From assembly GCA_035764725.1 (NCBI GenBank), contig DASTYT010000019.1:38679-102678 (forward strand): a DNA stretch of 64,000 nt. The letters run 5' to 3'. The position numbers and the translations under genes are program-made. The stretch is from Candidatus Methylomirabilota bacterium (GTDB lineage: Bacteria > Methylomirabilota > Methylomirabilia > Rokubacteriales > CSP1-6). The notes below the pieces were generated by a model. The model searched no databases, was not told the DNA's origin, and saw only the letters and a program-made list of their open reading frames with translations. Each line of letters opens with the position of its first letter. Within the stretch, counting starts at the first letter, position 1. Shown here in pieces: positions 35,669 to 44,846 of this stretch.

Positions 35669-37030
35669 TCAGACCTCGGCGGCGGCGGGGCGCCGGCTCG
35701 GGCGCCGCCCCACCAGGCTCACGTAGAACCCGACCAGGAGCAGGGCGGCCAGCGCGAGCGCGACCGCCTGCATGAGCCACATGCCCGCAATGCCCCACGG
35801 CGCGCCCCAGAGCCCGCCGAAGCCGAGGCCGTAGCCGCCGAGCACGCCGACCCCCCACAGCGCCCCCGCGTGGATCACGGTCGGCGCCACCGCCATCTTG
35901 TAGGCGCGCAGCACGAAGCTCGCCACCGTCTGCAGCGCGTCGAAGAAGTGGAAGGCGGCGAGGTACGGGATCAAGGTCAGCGCCATCGCCCTCACCGCGG
36001 CGTCGCCGGTGTAGAGGGTGAGGATCCCGTGACGCAGCCCCCAGACCACGAGCACGGTGGCGGCGGCGACGAGCCCGCCGATCCTCATCCCGGTGAGCGC
36101 GGTCGCGCGCGCCTGGCGGAGGTCCCCGGCGCCGATCGCCTGCGCGGTGAGGGTGGCGGTCGCCACGGACAGCGAGAGCGGGATCATGAAGCAGAGCGCG
36201 GCAAGGTTCGCCACCACCTGGTGGCCGCCCATCACGGTCGTGCCGAGCCGCGCGGCCAGGAAGGTGATCATGGTGAAGGAGGTCGCCTCGAGCAGGTAGG
36301 AGAGGCTCATGGGCACGCCGAGCTGGAGCAGCTCGCGAAGCACCGCGCTGCGCGGCCCCGTCCAGTGGATGCGGAAGCGGTGATAGAAGCGGCTGCGCAG
36401 CATGTACGCGAACCCCGCGAGGAACATCGCCCAGAACACCACCACCGAGGCGGTCGCGGCGCCGAGTGCGCCCATGGCGGGCAGGCCGAAGCGTCCGAGT
36501 ATGAGCGCGTAGCTCAGGCACGCCTTGAGCGCCAGCCCGCCGAGCTGCAGGACCATGACCACGTGCGGGCGGGAGATCCCGGTGTTGAGCGCATAGATAG
36601 CCCGGAACATCAGCGCGCCTGGCAGCGCCACGGCCAGGATGCGGAGGTAGGTTGTCACCCGAGCCTCGACCTCGGGCGGCGCGTAGAGCCACGGGAGCCA
36701 GACGGGCGAGAACACCAGCGGCAGGATGCCGAGGGCGGAGAGGAACAGCGCCATCCAGAGGCCCTGAACGTACGTCGCGCCGATGGCGGCATCGCGGCCG
36801 CCGCCGAAATGCTGGGCCGCGATCGGGTTCAGCGCGCTCGTCGCGCCCATGAGGCCCACGAACACGGTGGAGTAGGCGCTGAGCCCCAGGCCCATGGTGG
36901 CCAGATCCACCGCGGAGGCATGGCCGGTGAGCACCGTATCCACCACCGCGAAGGCCATCAGCGCGACCTGCCCGACGAGGATGGGGCGCGCCTGCCCGAC
37001 AATGCCCCGGACGATGGACTCGGGCGGCAT
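35669..37030 (-). CDS. MATE-family multidrug/toxin exporter
   Basis: 453 residues with twelve membrane helices in two halves. PILVGQVALMAFAVVDTVLTGHAS is the MATE N-terminal helix with its family Asp; VELATMG-type 'AVDLATMGLGLS' and 'GVPMSLSYLLEATSFTMITFLAARLGTT' mark the two bundles. It exports cationic or other compounds against Na+ or H+. The start (ATG 37030) lies 8 nt after the stop of the LLM oxidoreductase, so the two minus-strand genes form a small operon, an unexpected pairing. Confidence 0.92.
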   Translation of the reverse strand: MPPESIVRGIVGQARPILVGQVALMAFAVVDTVLTGHASAVDLATMGLGLSAYSTVFVGLMGATSALNPIAAQHFGGGRDAAIGATYVQGLWMALFLSALGILPLVFSPVWLPWLYAPPEVEARVTTYLRILAVALPGALMFRAIYALNTGISRPHVVMVLQLGGLALKACLSYALILGRFGLPAMGALGAATASVVVFWAMFLAGFAYMLRSRFYHRFRIHWTGPRSAVLRELLQLGVPMSLSYLLEATSFTMITFLAARLGTTVMGGHQVVANLAALCFMIPLSLSVATATLTAQAIGAGDLRQARATALTGMRIGGLVAAATVLVVWGLRHGILTLYTGDAAVRAMALTLIPYLAAFHFFDALQTVASFVLRAYKMAVAPTVIHAGALWGVGVLGGYGLGFGGLWGAPWGIAGMWLMQAVALALAALLLVGFYVSLVGRRPSRRPAAAEV

Positions 37031-37038
37031 GCGCGCGA

Positions 37039-38043
37039 TCAGCCGGCGATGACGCGCAGGGCCTCGCGCACGATGGCCTGCCTGCGCGCGGGATCGGCCT
37101 CCGTGGTCGAAAGCGCGAGGAAGGCGGTTTCGAGCCCCGCGTCGAAGTAGCGGATGAGCCGGCGCCGGATCTCCGGCAGCGGGCCCCGCGTGAAGAGATC
37201 GTCCAGCAGGGTCTGGGGGATCGCGGCCACGGCGGCCTTGCGGTCGCCCGCTTCCCACGCCTTCCACATTTCAGATAGAGCGGAGGTTCTTCCCAGCCAC
37301 TCCTGGAAGTGCCGGTACACGGGGACGTTCAGGTACCCGGCGACGTGGCGGCGCACCGTCAGCTCGGAGTCGGGCGTGACGGGGTCGAGGTTCACGAAGA
37401 TGCGCGCCGTGATCTCCACCGCCATCGGATCGCGTCCCGCTTTCTCCGCCGCCTCGCGCACCACCGCCACCGACTTGGGCACGTCTTCGGGGGCCAGCCA
37501 GTTGAGGATGACGCCGTCGGCGACCTCGCCGGCCACGCGCAGCATGCCGGGGCGCAGGGCGGCGACGTAGATGGGCACGGGCTTGGACGGCGGCTTCGTG
37601 AGGCGGAAGCCGTCGACCTCGAACGTTTTCCCCTTGAACACCACCCGCTCGCCGGTCAGGGCCTGACGGAGGAATAGCACCATCTCGCGCACGCGCGTGG
37701 CCGGCTTGTCGAAGCGGCCGCCGTTCCACTTCTCGATGATGACCTGCGAGCCCGAGCCCAGGCCCAGGATGAAGCGGCCGGGCGCCACGTCGGCGACACC
37801 CGCCGCGCACTGGGCCAGCGTGGCGGGCCCCCGCGTGTAAACGTTGGCGATGGCGGTGCCGAGACGGAGATTGGTGGCCGCGCCGATGACGGTGAGCGGC
37901 GTGAAGCAGTCGAGGCCATCCGACTCGAAGGACCAGGCGTCAGTATAGCCCCACTGCTCCGCCTCGCGCGCGAGCGCCGCGTGCTCGGCGAGGCTGAATC
38001 CGTCCTGCGGCACCGACAGAGACCAGCGCTTCCGGGCGGCCAT
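37039..38043 (-). CDS. LLM-class flavin/F420-dependent oxidoreductase
   Basis: 334 residues of the bacterial luciferase-like TIM-barrel superfamily. WSLSVPQDGFSLAEHAALAREAEQWG, the strand TDAWSFESDG, ATNLRLGTAIANVYTRGPATLAQ and RFILGLGSGS follow the order seen in F420-dependent members (methylene-H4MPT reductase/MSMEG_2516-like). The cofactor could be F420 or FMN; sequence alone does not decide. GAAAGAGGA precedes ATG 38043. It leads an operon with the MATE gene and is divergent from the VOC protein across 88 bp. Confidence 0.9.
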   Translation of the reverse strand: MAARKRWSLSVPQDGFSLAEHAALAREAEQWGYTDAWSFESDGLDCFTPLTVIGAATNLRLGTAIANVYTRGPATLAQCAAGVADVAPGRFILGLGSGSQVIIEKWNGGRFDKPATRVREMVLFLRQALTGERVVFKGKTFEVDGFRLTKPPSKPVPIYVAALRPGMLRVAGEVADGVILNWLAPEDVPKSVAVVREAAEKAGRDPMAVEITARIFVNLDPVTPDSELTVRRHVAGYLNVPVYRHFQEWLGRTSALSEMWKAWEAGDRKAAVAAIPQTLLDDLFTRGPLPEIRRRLIRYFDAGLETAFLALSTTEADPARRQAIVREALRVIAG

Positions 38044-38131
38044 GGCGTCCTCTTTCCGTTCGCCGGGCCGAACCCGGCGGGGTTGTGGGCGTGTCGTGAT
38101 TCGGGTAAAGTCCCTGCACAGTCTAGTGGAT

Positions 38132-38533
38132 ATGGCCTCCCCAATGCTGGGCGACGTGATCGAGCTGACCGTGGTCGTTCGCGACCTCGACGAGGCCGTC
38201 ACGCGCTATCAACGGATGTTCGGCCTGAAAGAGCACCACCGGCTGGACTCCAAGGAGTTCGGCTTCAAGAGTGCCATCTTGCCGCTCGGCGCCGGCCACA
38301 TCGAGCTCTTGATGCCCACCGACCCCGACAAGGCGGCCGGGCGCTTCCTCGCCAAGCACGGCGAGGGCGTGTACCTGGTGGGCTTCGAGACCAAGGACGT
38401 GCCAGGAGCCTCCGAGCATCTCCGCAAGCAAGGCGTCAAGGTCGACCAGCGCGGGGATCGCATCGCGTGGGTGCACCCGCGAGAGTGCAACGGGCTCTTC
38501 GTGGAGATGCGCCACCGCGAGCCGTACGACTAG
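38132..38533 (+). CDS. VOC (glyoxalase/methylmalonyl-CoA epimerase-like) protein
   Basis: 133 residues, two beta-alpha-beta3 repeats. VIELTVVVRDLDEAVTRYQRMFGL is the first VOC strand-helix. HIELLMP supplies a metal-site His-x-Glu, and NGLFVEMRHR ends the fold with the second Glu. The overall pattern is closest to methylmalonyl-CoA epimerase/glyoxalase members. It starts the plus-strand acyl-CoA catabolic run, 21 nt before an acyl-CoA dehydrogenase, so an acyl-CoA isomerase or epimerase role is plausible. Confidence 0.8.
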   Translation: MASPMLGDVIELTVVVRDLDEAVTRYQRMFGLKEHHRLDSKEFGFKSAILPLGAGHIELLMPTDPDKAAGRFLAKHGEGVYLVGFETKDVPGASEHLRKQGVKVDQRGDRIAWVHPRECNGLFVEMRHREPYD

Positions 38534-38554
38534 CCTTCCGCTCCGGAGCGTCCG

Positions 38555-39718
38555 ATGCCGTCCTTCCCCGGCTACACCCTTCCCGATGAATTGCGGATGC
38601 TCGCCGAGCAGATCCGCCGTTTCGTGCAGGACGAGATCATCCCCGCCGAGCAGCGCGCGGATCCCGACGCCGAGGAGCTGGCGCCCGACGACGAGAAGCG
38701 CCTCTCCGACCTGACCAAGGCGGCCGGCCTCTGGGCGCTGGGCGCCCGGGAAGAGTACGGCGGCGGCGGGCTCGACACCTTCGGGATGTGCGTGGCGCTG
38801 GAGGAGATGTCGCAGCACCGCATGGGCCTCTACGTGCCCGGCTGCGGTGTCTTCGGCCGCTATCCGCCGCCCGCGATCTGGGCCGGGACCAAGGCGCAGA
38901 TCGAGAAGTACGCGATCCCCACCATTCGCGAGGGCTGGGAGACCTTCTTCGCCATCACCGAGCCCTCGGGCGGCTCCGATCCCGCCGGCGCCATCCAGAC
39001 CCGCGCCGAGAAGCGCGGCGACAAGTGGGTGCTGAATGGCCGGAAGGTCTTCATCTCGCGCGCGCACGATGCGCCGTGGGGCGTGGTGTTTGCGCGGACG
39101 GACAAGGGCAAGGGGCGCGCCGGCATCTCGTGCTTCATCGTGGAGCACGGCACGCCGGGCTTTCACACCAGCGAGATCAAGGTCATCCGCACCGCGGCGC
39201 GACCCAACGACGTGGTGTTCGAGGATTGCATGCTGCCCGGCGACGCGCTCGTGGGCGCGGAGGGCCAGGGGCTGGACCTCGCCTTCGACCTCCTCGTGAA
39301 GAACCGCTTCCCCTACTCCGCGTGCAATCTCGGGGTCGCGGTGGCCGCGCATCGCATGGCCATCGCGCATGCCAAGCAGCGCTCCACCTTCGGGCAGCCC
39401 CTCGCCCAGCGCCAGGCTATCCAGTGGATGCTGGCGGACGCCGAGGTGGAGCTGCGGGCCTGCCGCTGGATCATCTGGTCGGGCGCCTGGAAGGCGGACC
39501 GCGGCGAGGACGCGCGCGTGGAGGCTTCCATGGCCAAGCTCTACTCGAGCGAGGTGCTAGGTCGCGTCATCGACGCTGCCGTGCAGATCCACGGCGGCTA
39601 CGGCGTGTCCAAGGAGTTCCCGCTGGAGCGCTGGTACCGCGAGGCCCGTGTCCGCCGCATCGGCGAGGGCCCGTCGGAAGTGCACCGCATGGTCATCGCC
39701 CGGCAGCTGCTGCGCTAG
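38555..39718 (+). CDS. Acyl-CoA dehydrogenase
   Basis: 387 residues, a complete ACAD. ITEPSGGSDPAGAIQTRAE is the FAD/acyl loop, GRKVFISRAHDAPWGVVFAR the middle beta domain, QRSTFGQPLAQRQAIQWMLAD the dimer/FAD helix, and AVQIHGGYGVSKEFPLERWY with IGEGPSEVHRMVIARQL the C-terminal signatures. It introduces the alpha,beta double bond into acyl-CoAs and passes electrons to ETF. An enoyl-CoA hydratase follows 7 nt later, a natural next step. Confidence 0.94.
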   Translation: MPSFPGYTLPDELRMLAEQIRRFVQDEIIPAEQRADPDAEELAPDDEKRLSDLTKAAGLWALGAREEYGGGGLDTFGMCVALEEMSQHRMGLYVPGCGVFGRYPPPAIWAGTKAQIEKYAIPTIREGWETFFAITEPSGGSDPAGAIQTRAEKRGDKWVLNGRKVFISRAHDAPWGVVFARTDKGKGRAGISCFIVEHGTPGFHTSEIKVIRTAARPNDVVFEDCMLPGDALVGAEGQGLDLAFDLLVKNRFPYSACNLGVAVAAHRMAIAHAKQRSTFGQPLAQRQAIQWMLADAEVELRACRWIIWSGAWKADRGEDARVEASMAKLYSSEVLGRVIDAAVQIHGGYGVSKEFPLERWYREARVRRIGEGPSEVHRMVIARQLLR

Positions 39719-39725
39719 GAGCCCT

Positions 39726-40502
39726 ATGACCGACGAGCTTCGATTGCAGATCGAAGGCGGTGTGGCCACGTTGACCATGAACCGCCCCGACCGGCGCAAC
39801 GCGATGAATCGCGCGATGCTCCACGGGCTGGTCGAGCGCATGGACGCGCTGGACAAGAACCCGGACGTGCGGGTGGTGGTGATCCGCGGGGAGGGGCCGG
39901 CCTTCTGCTCCGGAATGGACCTCCGCGAGATGCGCCAGCGCCAGGACGACCCCAAGGGCGATCCCGAGAGCGGCGTCACCCAGGTGCTCCAGAGGGTCGA
40001 GCGCTCCCGCCATCCCACCATCGCCATGGTGCACGGCGACGCCGTCGCGGGCGGCTGCGAGCTGGCGCTCCACTGCGACCTCCGCGTGGCCGCCGAGGGC
40101 GCGCGCTTCGGGATGCCGCTGGCGCGTATCGGGCTCCTCGTCCCCTTCGCGCTGGGCCAGAAGCTGGTGGAGATCCTGGGCCCCGCGCACACGCGGCATC
40201 TCCTCTTCACGGGCCGGCTCATCGACGCGAAGCGCGCCTACGAGATCGGCATGGTCAACCAGCTCGTTGCCCCCGCCGACATCGAGCGGGTGACCTACGA
40301 GCTCGCCCGGCAGATCGCGGAGAACGCGCCGCTCTCGCTGGCCGGCATGAAGCTGGCCATCAATCGGATGATCTCGCTCCGCGAGCAGATCCCGCACGAG
40401 GACATCGACGCGCTGGCGCGTCAGGCCCATCGCAGCGAGGATGCCAAGGAAGGCGCCGCCGCGATGCTCGAGAAGCGCAAGCCCGTCTTCAAGGGCCGCT
40501 AG
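39726..40502 (+). CDS. Enoyl-CoA hydratase/isomerase family protein
   Basis: 258 residues of the crotonase fold. LTMNRPDRRNAMNRAML, GEGPAFCSGMDLREM (oxyanion loop) and MVHGDAVAGGCELALHCDLRVAAEGARFG, split over the second oxyanion Gly, are the standard crotonase motifs. The second-Glu position of true hydratases (GxPE) reads MPLARIGLLVPF here, so hydratase, isomerase or hydrolase activity is open. C-terminus KPVFKGR. Part of the ACAD run. Confidence 0.92.
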   Translation: MTDELRLQIEGGVATLTMNRPDRRNAMNRAMLHGLVERMDALDKNPDVRVVVIRGEGPAFCSGMDLREMRQRQDDPKGDPESGVTQVLQRVERSRHPTIAMVHGDAVAGGCELALHCDLRVAAEGARFGMPLARIGLLVPFALGQKLVEILGPAHTRHLLFTGRLIDAKRAYEIGMVNQLVAPADIERVTYELARQIAENAPLSLAGMKLAINRMISLREQIPHEDIDALARQAHRSEDAKEGAAAMLEKRKPVFKGR

Positions 40503-40534
40503 CCAACGGTCACGCTCAGAGGAGACGACTCGCC

Positions 40535-41686
40535 ATGCCCACCTTCAACTTCGAGCTCCACGAGCTGCCCCCCGAGGCGGAGATGCTCCGCCAGGAGGTC
40601 CGTGAGTTCCTGCGCGCCGAGCTGCCCAATCTCTCCGCCGACGAGCGCCCACGCACCTGGGGCGGCCACAGTCCCGAGTTCTCGAAGAAGCTCGCCGCCA
40701 AGGGCTGGATCGGGATGACCTGGCCCAAGAAGTACGGCGGCCACGAGCGCTCGTTCCTCGAGCGCTACGTGGTGCTCGAGGAGACGCTCGCCGCCGGCGC
40801 GCCGGTGAGCTTCCACTGGGTAGCCGACCGCCAGTCCGGCCCGCTGCTGCTGCGCTTCGGGACGGAGGAGCAGCGCCAGAAGTTCCTGCCCGCCATTACC
40901 CGCGGGGAGCTGTCCTTCGCCATCGGCATGAGCGAGCCGGACTCGGGCTCGGACCTGGCGTCGATCCGCACCCGCGCCGAGAAGGTGCCGGGCGGCTACA
41001 AGGTGAACGGCACCAAGATCTGGACCAGCAACGCCCACCTCTCCGACTACGCCATCTCACTATTCCGCACCCAGGTCGTGCCGGACAAGAAGCACGAGGG
41101 CCTGTCCCAGTTCCTGGTGGACCTCAGAAACACCAAGGGCATCACGATCCGGCCCATCTACGACCTGGCGGGCGGGCATCACTTCAACGAAGTGCACTAC
41201 GAGGACGCCTTCGTCCCCGAGGATGCGCGCGTGGGCAAGGACGGCGACGGCTGGAAGCAGGTGACGACGGAGCTCGGCTTCGAGCGCAGCGGCCCCGAAC
41301 GCTATCTGTCCTCTATTCGATTGGTCCTCGAGCTCCTCAACGAGGTCGGCAAGGAGCCCGGCGAGCGCGCGGCGGTGCTGGTGGGTCGGCTCACCGCGCA
41401 CCTCAACACGCTTCGGCAGATGTCGCTGTCCGTAGCCGCCATGCTCCAGGCGGGGAAGAGCCCGAACCTCGAGGCCTCGGTGGTGAAGGACATCGGCACC
41501 ACCTTCGAGCAGGAGATTCCGGAGCTGGTGCACGCGCTGATCGGCGCCGAGCCGCATCTGCACACCGGCAGCGAGTTCGAGCGGACGCTCGGCTACCTCG
41601 TCCAGCATGCCCCGTCCTTCTCCCTCCGCGGCGGCACGCGCGAGATCCTGCGCGGCATCATCGCCCGCGGCTTGGGCTTGAGATAG
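40535..41686 (+). CDS. Acyl-CoA dehydrogenase, alpha-type subunit of a likely heteromer
   Basis: 383 residues. WGGHSPEFSKKLAAKGWIGMTWPKKYGG is the typical start of the steroid/terpenoid-type ACADs. GMSEPDSGSDLASIRTRAEK and the C-terminal SFSLRGGTREILRGIIARGL (GGTxEI motif) are intact. It is followed 52 nt later by a shorter ACAD that lacks this C-terminal motif. Such adjacent pairs form alpha2beta2 heterotetramers in actinobacterial steroid degradation (FadE26/27 type). Substrate not visible, but bulky cyclic acyl-CoAs are the precedent. Confidence 0.92.
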   Translation: MPTFNFELHELPPEAEMLRQEVREFLRAELPNLSADERPRTWGGHSPEFSKKLAAKGWIGMTWPKKYGGHERSFLERYVVLEETLAAGAPVSFHWVADRQSGPLLLRFGTEEQRQKFLPAITRGELSFAIGMSEPDSGSDLASIRTRAEKVPGGYKVNGTKIWTSNAHLSDYAISLFRTQVVPDKKHEGLSQFLVDLRNTKGITIRPIYDLAGGHHFNEVHYEDAFVPEDARVGKDGDGWKQVTTELGFERSGPERYLSSIRLVLELLNEVGKEPGERAAVLVGRLTAHLNTLRQMSLSVAAMLQAGKSPNLEASVVKDIGTTFEQEIPELVHALIGAEPHLHTGSEFERTLGYLVQHAPSFSLRGGTREILRGIIARGLGLR

Positions 41687-41738
41687 AGATAGTGCGAGGC
41701 GCAGCCGAAGGCGAGACGAGCGAATATGGAGATCTGAA

Positions 41739-42794
41739 ATGGACGATTTGAGTGGTTTGCTGGCCGACACGTGTACGCGCCTCTTCACCGACCGCGTGAC
41801 GCCCGCGCTGATCGAGGCCACCGAGAAGGGCAAGTGGCCGGACGATCTCTGGCAGGCGGTGGAGGAAGGCGGCCTCACGCTCCCGCAGATCCCCGAGCAG
41901 CACGGCGGCGCCGGCGGCACCTGGGACCACGCGCAGGTGGTGCTGAGCGCGGCCGGCCGCTTCGCGGTGCCGCTGCCGATCGCCGAGACCATGGTGGGCG
42001 CGTGGCTGCTCTCCTCCGCCGGGCTCGACGTGCCCATGGGCCCGATCACGGTGGCGCCGACTCAGCCGAGCGATCGCCTGTCTATTTCCCGGAATGGTGG
42101 CGCCTGGGCCCTCAGCGGCACCGCCGCGCGCGTGCCGTGGGGGCGCAGCGCCAAGCACGTCGTGGTCCTGGCCGAGAGCGGCGGCAAGCTCATGGTGGCG
42201 CGCGTGGCGGGCGGCGCCGCCAAGGCGGAGCCCGACACCAATCTCGCCCTCGAGCCTCGCGACACCCTCACCTGGTCGAACGCGCCGGTGGCCGCCGCGG
42301 GCACGTCTGACAGCCTGCAGCCGGATTCGCTCTGGCTGGCCGGCGCCATGGTCCGCGCCGCGCAGATGGCGGGCGGGCTCGAGTTCCTCCTGTCGCAGTC
42401 GGTGAAGTACGTGAGCGAGCGCAAGCAGTTCGGCAAGCCGCTCTCGACGTTCCAGGTGATCCAGCAGAACCTCGCCCTGCTCGCCGGCCACACCGCGGCG
42501 GCGGGCATGGCCGCCCAGGCGGCGTTCCATGCCATGGAGAAGGGCGATGCGTCGTTCGAGATCGCCTGCGCCAAGATCCGCGTGGGCGAGGCGGCGGGGC
42601 TGGGCGCGGGTATCGCGCATCAGGCCCACGGCGCCATCGGCTTCACTTATGAGCACACGCTGCACTTCGTCACGCGCCGGCTCTGGTCGTGGCGCGCGGA
42701 GTTCGGCGCCGAGGGGCACTGGGCCGAGCGGCTGGGACGAGAGGTCGCGGCGCGCGGAGCTCAGGCCCTCTGGACGATGCTGACGTCAAGGTGA
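41739..42794 (+). CDS. Acyl-CoA dehydrogenase, short beta-type subunit
   Basis: 351 residues. The ACAD N-terminal helices (LPQIPEQHGGAGGTWDHAQVV) and the helical C-terminus (HQAHGAIGFTYEHTLHFVTR) are present, but the FAD-domain loop GSG/SDL and the GGTxEI motif are absent. The family 'GAIGFTYEHxLHF' ending is typical of the partner subunit in heterotetrameric ACADs. GGAGATCTGAA precedes the ATG. It probably pairs with the product of the gene just upstream and contributes one half of a composite active site. Confidence 0.88.
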   Translation: MDDLSGLLADTCTRLFTDRVTPALIEATEKGKWPDDLWQAVEEGGLTLPQIPEQHGGAGGTWDHAQVVLSAAGRFAVPLPIAETMVGAWLLSSAGLDVPMGPITVAPTQPSDRLSISRNGGAWALSGTAARVPWGRSAKHVVVLAESGGKLMVARVAGGAAKAEPDTNLALEPRDTLTWSNAPVAAAGTSDSLQPDSLWLAGAMVRAAQMAGGLEFLLSQSVKYVSERKQFGKPLSTFQVIQQNLALLAGHTAAAGMAAQAAFHAMEKGDASFEIACAKIRVGEAAGLGAGIAHQAHGAIGFTYEHTLHFVTRRLWSWRAEFGAEGHWAERLGREVAARGAQALWTMLTSR

Positions 42795-42829
42795 CCACTG
42801 CTTGTTTTTTCCACCCATGAGGTGAATGC

Positions 42830-43702
42830 ATGCTGACGACCCGGCTCGGCGACGTCACCATCACCCGCGTGATCGAGATCCCGCGCTCCTACAACCCCAC
42901 GCCGTCCATGCTACCGGAGTCCTCCGCCGATGCCATCGCGCGCCACCACGGTTGGCTGAAGCCCGACTTCTGGGACGACACCACCGGGGACATGGGCTCG
43001 CGCATCCAGTCGTACGTCGTGAAGACGCCGAAGCACACCGTGGTCATCGACACCGGCGTGGGCGACGACAAGGAGCGGCACGAAGTGCCCGCCTGGAACA
43101 AGAAGAAGGGCACGTATCTGGACGATCTCCGGGCCGCCGGCGTCGCCCCCGAGCAGGTGGACTACGTCCTCTGCACGCATCTCCACGTGGACCACGTGGG
43201 CTGGAACACGCGCCTGGTCGGCGGGAAGTGGGTGCCCACGTTTCCCAACGCCAAGTACGTGATGGTGGGCTCGGAGTTCGAGTACTGGAAGCGTGAGCAG
43301 GAGGAGGGGCGCGACGCCTCCGGCTGCTTCGCCGACAGCGTGGCGCCGATCATCGGGGCCGGCAAGGCGATGCTGGTCGACGAGACCTGCAAGATCGACG
43401 ACCACCTGCGCTTCGAGCCCTCGCATGGCCACACCCCGGGCCATTCCTGCGTGCGGCTCACGACCAAGACGGGCGAGGCCGTCTTCTCCGGCGATCTCAT
43501 GCATCGCGTGGTGCAGGTGGCGGAGCCCCAGTGGTCGAGCAGGTTCTGCACCGACATGGCGCACGCCGCGCGCACCCGCAAGGCCTTCGTGGAGCAGATG
43601 GCGGACTCGGGCGTGCTGATCTGTGCCGCGCACTTCCCCCGCCCCGGCTTCATCGTGAAGCGGGCGGGCGGGCTCCGCTTCACCCCCGCCCCGGAGGCCT
43701 GA
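42830..43702 (+). CDS. MBL-fold metallo-hydrolase
   Basis: 290 residues. The metal-binding motif HLHVDH in LCTHLHVDHVGWN and later His in PSHGHTPGHSC, with the Asp-bearing FSGDLMH and a final ICAAHFPRPGF His, give a full dinuclear zinc site. IDTGVGDDKER is the strand before it. Members with this layout act as lactonases or thioesterase-like hydrolases. Preceded by GAGGTGAATGC. It sits between ACADs and a CoA transferase; a ring-opening lactone hydrolysis in the same pathway is plausible but unproven. Confidence 0.85.
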   Translation: MLTTRLGDVTITRVIEIPRSYNPTPSMLPESSADAIARHHGWLKPDFWDDTTGDMGSRIQSYVVKTPKHTVVIDTGVGDDKERHEVPAWNKKKGTYLDDLRAAGVAPEQVDYVLCTHLHVDHVGWNTRLVGGKWVPTFPNAKYVMVGSEFEYWKREQEEGRDASGCFADSVAPIIGAGKAMLVDETCKIDDHLRFEPSHGHTPGHSCVRLTTKTGEAVFSGDLMHRVVQVAEPQWSSRFCTDMAHAARTRKAFVEQMADSGVLICAAHFPRPGFIVKRAGGLRFTPAPEA

Positions 43703-43703
43703 G

Positions 43704-44846
43704 ATGGCGCTGCCGCTCGAAGGGATCCGCGTCATCGAGCTGGGCGGGGCCTTCGCCGGCCCATTCGCCGCCGGCATCCTCGCTCGCATGGGCGCCGACG
43801 TGATCAAGGTGGAGCGTCCTGAGGGCGACGACGCGCGAGGCTGGGGTCCGCCGTTCTGGCACGGCGTGTCGCCCGCCTACCTCGCCATGAACTCCGACAA
43901 GCGCGGGATCACCCTGGACCTGAAGGACTCGAAGGACGTCGCCTGGCTCATGGACGAGGTCACGCGCGCCGACGTGCTCGTGCACAACATGCGGCCGGGC
44001 GTGATGGAGGAGCTGGGGCTCGGCCCCGACGTGATGCTGGCGAAGAACCCGCGCCTGGTCTACGCGTCGATCTGGGCGCTCGGCCGCACCGGCCCACTCA
44101 AGCTGAACCCCGGCTTCGAGCCCATGGTGCAGGCCTTCTCCGGGCTCATGGCCATGAACGGCGACGAGGACAGCCCGCCCACGCGGATCGGCACCTCGCT
44201 GCTCGACTTCGGCACCGGCATGTGGGCGGCCATGGGCGCGCTCGCCGGCATCATCCAGCGCGGCCGCACCGGCAAGGGCTGCGTGGTGGATGCCTCGCTG
44301 CTCGAGACCGCGCTCGGCTGGCTCACCGGCCACTACGCCTCGTACCGCATCTCCGGCGAGGTGCCGGTGCGCCACCGCACGGGGTCGAGTCGGCTCATCC
44401 CCTTCGAAGGCTTCGAGACCAAGAACGGCGAGATCATCATCGCCGCCGGGAACGATCGGCTCTTCGCCAAGCTCGCCGCCGCCCTCGGGCACCCCGAGTG
44501 GGCGACGGATCCGCGCTATGCGAAGAACACCGGGCGCTCGGCCAACAAGGCGGACATCCTCGGCAAGATCCGCGAGATCATCGCCACCCGCACCAAGGGC
44601 GAGTGGGTGGATGTCCTCGAAGCGGCGGGCGTGCCGTGCGCGCCCATCCACTCGCTGCCGGAGATCGTGGAGCACCCGCAGACCAAGGCCATCGGCATGC
44701 TCCAGCCCGTGCCGGGCGCGAGCGACCTCGAGCTGGTGGCGCTGCCGCTGAATTTCGACGGCGAGAAGCCGCGCATCCGCCGCGCGCCCCCCAAGCTGGG
44801 CGAGCACAACGCGGAAATACGCGGGACCAGGGAGGCACGGTCATGA
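43704..44846 (+). CDS. CaiB/BaiF family III CoA-transferase
   Basis: 380 residues. GIRVIELGGAFAGPFAAGILARMGADVIKVE is the family III N-terminus, followed by PPFWHGVSPAYLAMNSDKRGI, and NMRPGVMEELGLG near the catalytic Asp region. VHNMRPG and YQAFSG-type 'PMVQAFSGLMAMNG' are conserved. It moves CoA between acids, activating a substrate without ATP. It starts 1 nt after the MBL stop and overlaps the alcohol dehydrogenase start by four bases, so it lies inside one transcription unit. Confidence 0.93.
   Translation: MALPLEGIRVIELGGAFAGPFAAGILARMGADVIKVERPEGDDARGWGPPFWHGVSPAYLAMNSDKRGITLDLKDSKDVAWLMDEVTRADVLVHNMRPGVMEELGLGPDVMLAKNPRLVYASIWALGRTGPLKLNPGFEPMVQAFSGLMAMNGDEDSPPTRIGTSLLDFGTGMWAAMGALAGIIQRGRTGKGCVVDASLLETALGWLTGHYASYRISGEVPVRHRTGSSRLIPFEGFETKNGEIIIAAGNDRLFAKLAAALGHPEWATDPRYAKNTGRSANKADILGKIREIIATRTKGEWVDVLEAAGVPCAPIHSLPEIVEHPQTKAIGMLQPVPGASDLELVALPLNFDGEKPRIRRAPPKLGEHNAEIRGTREARS

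Noticed and set aside
38098-38116. GGGTAAAGTCCC between the LLM and VOC genes as a sixth DosR-like site.
   Set aside because: The left half lacks the GAC part of the palindrome, so only a half-site remains.
42795-42829. T-run (TTGTTTTTTCC) after the short ACAD gene as an intrinsic terminator.
   Set aside because: No stem precedes the T-run, and the downstream genes are co-directional and close.
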